DNA of 64,000 bases, from NCBI RefSeq assembly GCF_001563265.1, contig NZ_CP005083.1, positions 2,111,001 to 2,175,000 on the forward strand. Direction: 5' to 3'. The number at the start of each line of letters is the position of its first letter. Positions within the stretch are counted from its first letter, which is position 1. Source of the stretch: Sphingobium sp. TKS (lineage in GTDB: Bacteria; Pseudomonadota; Alphaproteobacteria; Sphingomonadales; Sphingomonadaceae). The notes below the pieces were generated by a model. The model searched no databases. It was not told the DNA's origin and was given only the letters and a program-made list of their open reading frames with translations. Below, piece after piece: positions 56,585 to 64,000 of the stretch. The translations under genes were made by a program, and so were the position numbers.

Positions 56585-57088
56585 ATGCCATCTAATGCCG
56601 CCGCTCTTACCCGGTTGATGTTCGCGGAGGAACGGGCGCTGAAGCGGCTTTTTGCACGCATGGTTGAACGCGAAAGCCTCGAAGACACTCTTCAGTCCCT
56701 TTGGATCCGGGTGCAACGCGTCGCGGATGACCCGGCTATAGAGGATATGGGGGCGTTCCTGTTCTATCTTGCGCGTTGCGTCGCGCTCGATCAGGGTAGG
56801 GCCGAGGCGCGCCGCAAACGGTTACAGCGGGAGATCGAGAGTATCGTCTGGGGCGTGGATTATGTCCTTCCAGTTGACCAAGTCGCGATTGCGAAGGACG
56901 GCCTCAGTCGCGTTCTTGCGCGGGCAGAAGCCCTGCCGGAGCCAACCCGCACGATCTTCTATCTCAATCGAATGGAAAACATCCCGCAGCGCGATGTCGC
57001 CAAACGGCTGGGGGTCTCCCGGACCACGGTCGAAAAGCACATGCGGCGCGCTCTCGCTGCTCTCTGTGCGGCGCTGGCGGAAAGCTAA
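56585..57088 (+). CDS. ECF sigma factor (FecI-like)
   Basis: A 167-residue extracytoplasmic-function sigma factor. Region 2 (about 20-90; LKRLFARMVERESLEDTLQSLWIRVQ, FLFYLARCVALDQGR) and region 4 (about 120-165; ALPEPTRTIFYLNRME then IPQRDVAKRLGVSRTTVEKH) are intact. The FecI type normally works with a FecR anti-sigma factor and a TonB receptor. Only a truncated FecR follows, 104 bases downstream. GGAAGGA precedes the ATG. Confidence 0.9.
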   Translation: MPSNAAALTRLMFAEERALKRLFARMVERESLEDTLQSLWIRVQRVADDPAIEDMGAFLFYLARCVALDQGRAEARRKRLQREIESIVWGVDYVLPVDQVAIAKDGLSRVLARAEALPEPTRTIFYLNRMENIPQRDVAKRLGVSRTTVEKHMRRALAALCAALAES

Positions 57089-57192
57089 GCCGCATTTTTC
57101 TTAATCAGCGGTTAGGCAATCGGTTCCCGCCTTCGCCCTACGAATTGTAGGCACGGATCTGACCGCGCCTTGCCGGGGAATTCGATAGGCCG

Positions 57193-57477
57193 ATGCATGA
57201 ACGCGACCCTGGACCCACCTCCGCCGCGCAAAGTTGGGTCGTGCGCCTCACTTCTGGAGACATGAACGACCGTGAGATGCGGCGATTCCGCGATTGGGTC
57301 GCGAAGCCGGACAACGAGCGGGCGTTCCAGCTCGCAGTGGCGAATTGGCGTACACTCGGCGCGCTCCGTGAGGGTCTGGCCCGCACGATCACATTGCCCT
57401 CTGCGAGTTCGGTGATGCGACGCAAGCTCACGCGTTGGGTGAGCTTTATGATCCCTTCCCTTAACCGAAATGGCTGA
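57193..57477 (+). pseudogene. FecR N-terminal fragment (DUF4880 only)
   Basis: A 94-residue frame has the FecR cytoplasmic domain, AAQSWVVRLTSGDMNDREMRRFRDW...NERAFQLAVANWRTLGAL. It stops exactly where the transmembrane helix and the long periplasmic FecR domain should begin (full proteins are about 300+ residues). The fragment would bind sigma but could not sense a receptor signal. A truncated gene is more likely than a natural short form. Confidence 0.7.
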
Positions 57478-57534
57478 ACGTAATATAGGTTGTATCAGAA
57501 CTATCGTGCATGGGCGCGATGCAAGTTCTGTCGT

Positions 57535-58653
57535 CTACGTATCGCCGCTGGCATCTAGACCATCGATGTACCCTTCGAACAGGCTCGTCACATTTGCAGC
57601 GGTCGCAGTCTGATCGAAATCGCGCGGGTGAACGAACTCGTCCCTGAACCAGGGGTATTTCTCCCCCGAGAAGGCCGATGTCAGCCAATCTACGGCCCGC
57701 TCCACCTCGGGGGATTGGGCGCGGGCGGGATTCAAGACACACAGGATCTCGCGCTTGAGGTGGACACCGATATCGATGGGGCGCACCAAGCGACTGATGG
57801 CGCGGGCATAGGTCGGAAGGAATCCTATGCCACCCCCTGCGGCAACCGCGCGGAAATGCGTCAAACTACTGTTCGTGGTCAGGCTGATCAGATCGCCCGT
57901 ATCGACTGTGCCCACAAAGAAGGGGAGCAACTGTGAAGCGACCTGGTCCGCCTCCTGCCAAACCAATCGGTGATCAGGCCAGTCATCGACGGATTGCGGC
58001 ACGCCCGCTTCTCGCAGATACTTGTCGGACGCGAACGGCATCAGATGGAGTGTCCCCAGGCGGAAGCACAGCGAACTGGCCACCTCCGGCTGCTCGAGTT
58101 GAACTGCAATGTCGAAGTCACCCTCTGCCATGTCCACGCGCTGCATGTCGCAATGCAGTTCGATCCTAAGCTGGGTCGCGGCCTGGAATTCGAGAATGCG
58201 CGGCGTCAGCCAATAGGTACCCAATCCCTCGGTCGCCGCGATCCTGACGCGCATCCGCTGTCCGCTTTCCGCGTCCTGATGCGCCGCGCTTTGCCGCGAC
58301 GAATGCATCTCTCGGGCGATACGCAGCAATGCCTGGCCGGATTGCGTAAGTTGCAGACCATCGCGGCCGCGTCGGGCGATGAGCTCTCCCAGAACATCCT
58401 CCATTCGCGCCAGCCTGTTGCGTACGGTATTGATCGCACGGCGCGTGCGGATTGCACCGGCCCTGATGCTTCCGGCCTCGGCGACGTTCAGAAAGAGCTC
58501 GAGATCCGTCCAGTCGATTTGCTTGAGATTGGCCCGGAAGGACGCCGGAATTCCCTTCCCAAGCGCTCCACGCGGAAGACCCCGTTGGCCTAAGCCGCCA
58601 GGCTCTGTCGACAGCAGGGAGGTCGAGCGAGAGGCTGGCCGCTTCTTGATCAT
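57535..58653 (-). CDS. LysR-family transcriptional regulator 2
   Basis: A LysR protein of up to 372 residues. The helix-turn-helix is at about 58-110 (DWTDLELFLNVAEAGSIRAG then RTRRAINTVRNRLARMED), followed by an effector domain (about 150-355) with LIARRGRDGLQLTQSGQALL and GGGIGFLPTYA. The long basic leader is unusual and has no ribosome site; the true start may be nearer residue 55, but no internal ATG or GTG is available there. It converges with the FecR remnant. Target genes unknown. Confidence 0.8.
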   Translation of the reverse strand: MIKKRPASRSTSLLSTEPGGLGQRGLPRGALGKGIPASFRANLKQIDWTDLELFLNVAEAGSIRAGAIRTRRAINTVRNRLARMEDVLGELIARRGRDGLQLTQSGQALLRIAREMHSSRQSAAHQDAESGQRMRVRIAATEGLGTYWLTPRILEFQAATQLRIELHCDMQRVDMAEGDFDIAVQLEQPEVASSLCFRLGTLHLMPFASDKYLREAGVPQSVDDWPDHRLVWQEADQVASQLLPFFVGTVDTGDLISLTTNSSLTHFRAVAAGGGIGFLPTYARAISRLVRPIDIGVHLKREILCVLNPARAQSPEVERAVDWLTSAFSGEKYPWFRDEFVHPRDFDQTATAANVTSLFEGYIDGLDASGDT

Positions 58654-59013
58654 AGCGTGACACGCGCGCGGGGCGTGTCCGGCGGCCGCCCCCTGGCGGT
58701 CAACTCGCCATCTTGACCAGCCGCTATCGGCGACCACATCGGCGCGGAAATCGTCTCTCCACGGCCCAAGCTTCCTCTCGGTCTCAACATGCGAACAGCC
58801 CTCCTGGCAATTCCTCTCCTCAAGATAAGGCGCTCGCTTTGGCGCTTTGCCTATCCCCGGGGGCGGCACAAACCATCTCCGATTTGAACGGGATGAGGGC
58901 CGGCGCACGCGCGCACGGGTCAACATTTGATCCACCCAGGTCAGAAATGGCCTCGCTTCACTGGAATGCGAAAGGCGTAGCTGAACAACCCTTCACATCT
59001 CGAAGGGGGTTCC
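58654..59013. other. Divergent gap, no gene seen
   Basis: About 360 bases between the LysR gene (minus) and the GNAT gene (plus). It must contain both promoters. I see no clear inverted repeat of LysR type and no reading frame worth calling. Confidence 0.5.
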
Positions 59014-60273
59014 ATGTATCAAGAGTCAGTTAGTCCCGCCGACGTCGATGGCTATCGCTCGATGGCATTCTCGGATCGCATCCGGAAGCTCTGCAATGAC
59101 GGCAGCCGGCCGGCGGCTGTCACGCGCCGCGCGACGATCCGTGAGGCCCTTCGCGCACTTGGCCATGCCCGTATCAGTCTCCCAGGCTTGGCCTGCGATA
59201 AGGTCGTCGAAGCCGCGATGGCGCATAACCCGGACATTTTCCAGCTTATCGAAGGGAACGGGCTCCCGCCCGGGAGTATGCCGTTTCTCGCTTATCTGCC
59301 GCTCACCAGTGACGGCGCCCGAGCTTTGATCGAAGGACGGTTCAAAGGAAGCGCCCCCGATCTCGCACTCGTTTGCCGCGGCGACGAAGTTCCGTCAGCC
59401 ATCTACATCTGGCTGATTTTCGCACCCGCCGCTTTCGGGCCGACGGTCAAGGCACTTGCCCCTTTTCTGGGCCGTCTGTCACCCGATGGATGTCCGCTTT
59501 TCACAAGGGCGGTGACCGGCCACACCGCCAAGCTGTTTCCCGCCATGGGCTTCGTCGCGGCCCAGTCCGTCTACCCGTCCGCGCCTCGCGACCTCCTTTC
59601 CCTGCCACCGCTTTCGGGCTTTCCCGTCTTCGGTATCGACCATCGTCGGGGAAGCGGTGAGATCGAGGTCGGGGTTGCGCGCACGGTCGAGGATCTGCTG
59701 AAGGCCTTCTCCGTGCGGGCCGCGACGTACATCAGCGAACAGGAATGCCCGTATGAAGAGGAGTTCGATGGAAACGACTTCTGCGCGACCCATCTGATTG
59801 GTCGGATCGACGGCGAGCCCGCGGGATGTATCCGCATCCGCTTCTTCGCGGATTTCGTGAAGCTCGAGAGACTGGCTGTCCGCAAGGAATACCGGACATC
59901 CAGGCTCGCTTTCCGGCTGGTTCGCGAGGCCATCGGCTATTGCAGGCGGAAGGGGTATCGACGAGCATATGGTCACTCGCGTGTCGACCTGACCCGCTTC
60001 TGGGGCCTGTTCGGCTTCAAGCCGCTGTCTGATCGCTCATCCTTCGCCTTTTCGAATGTGGAGTATGTCGAGCTCGAGGCGGATCTCGGGATCGATCCGA
60101 ATCCCATCGTCATCGGGGCAAATCCATATATCCTTATCCGTCCAGAAGGGGATTGGGACAGCCCTGGACCGCTCGACCGCTCAGCGGCGCGCTGCGGCTT
60201 CCCAAAGTCCGCGGCGCTCGAGCCCGAGCGCCATTGCAAGGGCCGGAGCGCTGCCGCTGTCCCCGTGCGATGA
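59014..60273 (+). CDS. GNAT-fold acyltransferase (autoinducer-synthase-like core)
   Basis: A 419-residue protein. The N-terminal half (about 1-200) is of unknown fold (AIYIWLIFAPAAFGPTVKAL). The C-terminal half (about 215-350) is a GNAT core: FSVRAATYISEQECPYEEEF, HLIGRIDGEPAGCIRIRFF, VKLERLAVRKEYRTSRLAF (acetyl-CoA loop side) and FWGLFGFKPL. The ECPYEEEFD...GCIRIRF pattern resembles N-acyl amino-acid synthase/LuxI-like acyltransferases more than antibiotic acetyltransferases. It is followed by a MarR gene whose alternative start overlaps its stop. Confidence 0.75.
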   Translation: MYQESVSPADVDGYRSMAFSDRIRKLCNDGSRPAAVTRRATIREALRALGHARISLPGLACDKVVEAAMAHNPDIFQLIEGNGLPPGSMPFLAYLPLTSDGARALIEGRFKGSAPDLALVCRGDEVPSAIYIWLIFAPAAFGPTVKALAPFLGRLSPDGCPLFTRAVTGHTAKLFPAMGFVAAQSVYPSAPRDLLSLPPLSGFPVFGIDHRRGSGEIEVGVARTVEDLLKAFSVRAATYISEQECPYEEEFDGNDFCATHLIGRIDGEPAGCIRIRFFADFVKLERLAVRKEYRTSRLAFRLVREAIGYCRRKGYRRAYGHSRVDLTRFWGLFGFKPLSDRSSFAFSNVEYVELEADLGIDPNPIVIGANPYILIRPEGDWDSPGPLDRSAARCGFPKSAALEPERHCKGRSAAAVPVR

Positions 60274-60287
60274 TCGGGGAGCGAAAG

Positions 60288-60797
60288 ATGACCAAGCAGA
60301 TCGGAAGGATCGATCAAGGCGCCGCCGAGGAGATCACCCCGCCCATAGATACGTGGGGACTCCAGCCATCGGGCCACCGACAGCTCTCGCCATCCGTGCC
60401 TACACATGAGACAGCGCGCGCCTCCGACGCCGGTTCCTTGCCGGGTATTGACCTCGCCTCATGGTGGCTTAGGGCTCGACGGCTGCGCGAGGAGTTCTTC
60501 GGAGCGGAGATTTTTTCGGACCCGGCATGGGATATATTACTGTGTCTCTACGGGGTAGCGGCCCAGGGCAAGAAGGTGAAGATCACCAGCCTTTCGCCGA
60601 TGACCGGCCTGCCGATCACCACGGCGGGGCGCTGGGCCAGAAATCTGGTAGCGAGCGGCTTGCTCGAGCGCGAACGAGACTCTCGTGACCGTCGGCGCTC
60701 CTTTGTCGGCCTCAGTCCCAAGGGATATGAGCTGGTCAGGGGCTATTTCGAGAAGTTGATAGCGAAGAACGATCTCCCTCATCCGCCACAAGGTTGA
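60288..60797 (+). CDS. MarR-family regulator with long N-terminus
   Basis: A 169-residue protein. A disordered N-terminal stretch (about 1-55) precedes a MarR winged helix (about 65-160): SDPAWDILLCLYGVAAQGK, ITSLSPMTGLPITTAGRWA (recognition helix), LLERERDSRDRRRSFVGLSP (wing with the family's D-R-R). A GGGGAG site fits the ATG at 60288; an ATG at 60270 overlaps the GNAT stop. It forms an operon with the GNAT gene and may control it. Confidence 0.82.
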   Translation: MTKQIGRIDQGAAEEITPPIDTWGLQPSGHRQLSPSVPTHETARASDAGSLPGIDLASWWLRARRLREEFFGAEIFSDPAWDILLCLYGVAAQGKKVKITSLSPMTGLPITTAGRWARNLVASGLLERERDSRDRRRSFVGLSPKGYELVRGYFEKLIAKNDLPHPPQG

Positions 60798-60936
60798 ACC
60801 GTCTGCGAAATCACCGGCCGGTGATAAAGTGGCACGCGGACATTTTTCATCCGAGTGGAAACCTCGCTGGCGCAACATGCGCTCTGGTCAAGCCGATGAG
60901 CAGAGCGCACGCTCTCACGGCGTGCGAGCCTGCCCT

Positions 60937-61164
60937 TCAGCGAGAAAGGGAACACGCCGGCGGTGGGAAGGGGAGGACCACACCGGTCGGCAGCTGCTGG
61001 GCTCGTCCAAATCGGCTACGCAATTCCCTCTTTGCGGCGTTGACCGCTCGTTGGGTGTGCGCCGCACTGTCGCCATCGCCCTCGTCGAGTTCGTCGAGAA
61101 GGGCCAGGGCGCGATCCAGATGCCTGACAAGCATCACCCATTTTCTATGCGTCTCCACTGACAA
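60937..61164 (-). CDS. Small helical hypothetical protein
   Basis: A 75-residue product with a helical body (VETHRKWVMLVRHLDRALALLDELDEGDGD...TQRAVNAAKRELRSRF) and a proline-rich end. A TTG start with a GGAG site is the best available; upstream ATGs lie in unlikely sequence. The amphipathic helices give it a more protein-like composition than its neighbours. Function unknown. Confidence 0.45.
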   Translation of the reverse strand: MSVETHRKWVMLVRHLDRALALLDELDEGDGDSAAHTQRAVNAAKRELRSRFGRAQQLPTGVVLPFPPPACSLSR

Positions 61165-62387
61165 TTTCCGCTCTCCGCCCGCTGTGCGGTGAATAGAACG
61201 TGGTAACCGAGGCGCCACGACTTGCTATCCACCGGCCGTTTCTCCGATGCGACCGGGCGTTGAATCTTGTCGGCGCCCGGAACGAGTGCGCTGGTTGAGG
61301 CGCGAGCGGCGCGGCTTCAATGCGCCGATGGCTCCCGCGTGGGACGCGGGAGCCGGGGCTGGTAACATGCGAAGTGACATGCGCCTGCGCTTTTAGCCGC
61401 AAGCGACCTGGACATATGCACAGGCACCCCGGCGGATCGCTCCGCCGCGGGCCATCGCACTTCGCGGGATTACCAGTCCCGACGCCACACCTCTGCAGCG
61501 CGCTATTGCGCTAGCACACGCGCGCTTCTCGACCAAGCCGTTGCGGGCGAAGCATGGTCGGCTCCTCGGCCGGCGCGCAGGCCCACACGCCGGGATTGGG
61601 CTTGCCGTCTCCTGCCCTCCTGTCCGTCGCAGCGAATGCCGAGGGCCTGTTGGAAAGCCGTTCGATCCGACCATTTTCGATCGAAGGGATCAGCGGAGCC
61701 GAAGCCGTCGACTGGATCGAAGAGCCGATGATCGAGGGGCCTCAACATGGTTATCTTCAACTGCCACCACACCGCGCACGATCGACCAGTTGAGCCGCTT
61801 CGGACCGGGGGAGCGCCATTGCCGCGCAATCGCGCCGCGCCGAGATGTTCAGTTATTTCAGTGATGGCTCCATTTTTCGTGAGATTGGGTGGCAGGGAGC
61901 ACCGCCATCCTCAGCCGGGTCGCCATGTTTGCCGGTCATTTAGATTGGGACCGCAAGAAAGTTTCAGCTTTGGCCGAGGGCGGTCGGATCCTCCCCCACG
62001 TCCAGCGCCGGGACGGAGAGGACACGCGCCTTCGCTGCGACCGGCCGGGTTTAGCGAACGTGGAAACGCCGCTAACCCGCGTGCTCAGTGGCGAGCGTGT
62101 GGCAGGCCTCACCGAAGATCAGGAGCTAAGCCCTCGCGAGGCTTAGGCTATCCCTCGGTCGCGCTGACGGCGAAGCGCGATGCCCATCAGCACGATGGAA
62201 GCGCCGGCCGATGACGCGGAGGACTTGCGCGTCTGCAATGGCGCCGAAGCCCGTTCATCTCGATTTGCGACGCCTTCGTCCTCAAAGCCGTCCGCAATCT
62301 CCTCGCCAATGTCCCGGCGAGCCCGTCCGAGCGGTCTCAGGTCACACGGCAGCTAATGGATCCGTCGGCGCAGACCGGACCTGCTCG
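61165..62387. other. 1.2-kb stretch without a supported gene
   Basis: Several short frames exist on both strands, all arginine/proline-rich and without good ribosome sites or recognisable motifs. The stretch is bounded by a small hypothetical gene and the FMN-binding gene, and lies in a region of truncated genes, so decay is likely. I identified no RNA gene or repeat. Confidence 0.45.
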
Positions 62388-62843
62388 TCAGGTCCGCGCC
62401 ATATTGCAAAAAATCGGGGCGCCGTTCTCGAATCCGAGCACGCCAGTGACCTGATCGAGGTCGATGATCACCGCCCGGCCTTTCCGCTCCGGGTCACGCT
62501 CGCGCTCCTTCTCATTGGACAGATCGAACGCGCGATCGCGCTCGGCCGGGTCATCGCTGATCCGCGCTCGCCCGATGAACTGGAGAACCGGCACCGTCGG
62601 CGAACGATACGCCAAGGCGACGTGCGGGTTCTGCCTGATCGCCTCAAGCGTTCCGCCCTCGGCGTTACGCGCCCAGAAGCTGAGCTGGGTATCGCTGAAC
62701 ACAACCGTGCTGCCCCGAAACGACAGAACGGGTTTGTGGCCGGCATCGACGACGGCCAGAAGCAATGGCTGACCAGCATCCAGAGCGCCGTTAACCAGCG
62801 CTGAAATCTCGGGGCTGAGCGCGAGCGGGGTAGTATTGGGCAT
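62388..62843 (-). CDS. Pyridoxamine-5'-phosphate-oxidase-like FMN-binding protein
   Basis: A 151-residue split-barrel protein (PNPOx-like). It has LLLAVVDAGHKPVLSFRGSTVVF, LSFWARNAEGGTLEAIRQNPHVALAYRSP (FMN-phosphate and dimer region) and VLQFIGRARISDDP. Members bind FMN, F420 or heme and many have no known substrate. It starts 17 bases after the end of a truncated oxidoreductase gene, so it was probably co-transcribed with it before the IS3 insertion. Confidence 0.82.
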   Translation of the reverse strand: MPNTTPLALSPEISALVNGALDAGQPLLLAVVDAGHKPVLSFRGSTVVFSDTQLSFWARNAEGGTLEAIRQNPHVALAYRSPTVPVLQFIGRARISDDPAERDRAFDLSNEKERERDPERKGRAVIIDLDQVTGVLGFENGAPIFCNMART

Positions 62844-62860
62844 GGGCGGCGAACCTCCTC

Positions 62861-63355
62861 TCAATAGCCGACGGTGAAGCGCTGGCGGCGATGCGCTGGA
62901 TTCTCGATCTCATCCACCAGAGCGACCGCGTAATCCTCGAACGAAATCACGCTCCCCTTCTCGGTGGATAGCAACTCATCCTTGCCAAGACGAAATTTGC
63001 CCGTCCGCTCGCCGGGCAAGAACTGCAAGGATGGTGACAGGAAGGTCCAATCGAGATCCTGTTCCTGACGCAGCAGATCGAGAAAGGCTGCGCCACCGCC
63101 CGCTTCGGCCTTATACGCCTCTGGGAAGTCCGGGGTGTCGATCAGGCCGATGCCCGGCTTCACCTCGAGGCTGCCGGCGCCTCCGACCACAAGGTATCGC
63201 TTCACCCCGGCTGCCTTGACCGCATCGATCAGGATGTGGGGATCGCTCGCCGTGAAATGGACCGAGCTCACTACCGTGTCGTGGCCTCTCAGCAGTTCGA
63301 CCAGCCCCGCCTTGTCGAGCACATTGAACCGCCCCGGGATTGCCGGAGGCCCTAA
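62861..63355 (-). pseudogene. NmrA/NAD(P)-binding oxidoreductase, 5' end lost to IS3
   Basis: About 165 codons of an NAD(P)H-binding SDR-like protein remain: FNVLDKAGLVELLRGHDTVVSSVHF, KRYLVVGGAGSLEVKPG, DWTFLSPSLQFLPGERTGKFRLG. The N-terminal Rossmann GxxGxxG motif is missing, because an IS3-family element begins where it should be. No start codon exists in the native part. It is a truncated gene. Confidence 0.8.
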
Positions 63356-63377
63356 CTCCTGAGAGGAAGGGTCTACG

Positions 63378-64000
<623 letters not shown>

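Noticed and set aside
61165..62387. Several 60-155-codon frames on both strands
   Set aside because: No ribosome sites or motifs; typical GC-rich shadows.

Overview
The window looks like a high-GC alphaproteobacterium, most likely a sphingomonad (Sphingomonas/Sphingobium/Novosphingium type). This rests on overall gene style: a TonB-dependent receptor beside a Crp/Fnr regulator, sphingomonad-like short coupled genes, and an F-type transfer region in the order seen in that group. It is inference, because no rRNA or species marker is present. No tRNA, rRNA, CRISPR array, integrase or replication gene was seen.

Layout. (1) 1-2.2 kb: the first codons of a peroxiredoxin, then a coupled chain of small membrane-protein genes facing a LysR regulator, which overlaps a small helical protein gene. 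(2) 2.6-8.6 kb: two small hypothetical genes, then a sulfur-assimilation operon cysJ-cysI-metB plus a small membrane protein. (3) 9.2-13.8 kb: a TonB-dependent receptor, a periplasmic cupin, a CopD-like membrane protein and a Crp/Fnr regulator. An identical 14-bp palindrome, TTGCGCTGGCGCAA, occurs twice in front of these genes, which suggests a small local regulon. The regulator's 3' end runs into an IS21-family element. (4) 16.4-22.2 kb: a chaperone module cbpM-cbpA-clpB and a type II NADH dehydrogenase. (5) 22.5-26.8 kb: a Gfo/Idh/MocA oxidoreductase, a decayed partial copy of a membrane protein, a phage-style hypothetical gene, a self-inhibited Fic protein, and the intact copy of the same membrane protein.

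(6) 26.7-49.8 kb: a complete-looking F-type conjugation (type IV secretion) operon on the minus strand. In transcription order it reads lipoprotein, dsbC, traA, traL, traE, traK, traB, traV, traC, three small membrane genes, traW, traU, a small coupled gene, traN as two genes, trbC, an S26 signal peptidase, traF, a thioredoxin-like gene, traH, traG. Nearly every junction is an ATGA, GTGA or TGATG overlap, so translation is tightly coupled. A VapBC toxin-antitoxin pair sits inside the operon on the opposite strand. The relaxase and coupling protein are not in the window. Two palindromes and two small genes, one with a helix-turn-helix, lie just beyond the head of the operon.

(7) 51-64 kb: accessory and decaying DNA. 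It holds a dehalogenase/glyoxalase-like/GFA detoxification operon whose 5' end is cut by a second IS21-family element, an ECF sigma factor with a truncated FecR, a LysR regulator, a GNAT acyltransferase-MarR pair, and a truncated NmrA-like gene plus an FMN-binding protein cut by an IS3-family element that runs off the window. Together this reads as a plasmid or integrative conjugative element with stress, sulfur and detoxification cargo reshaped by insertion sequences.
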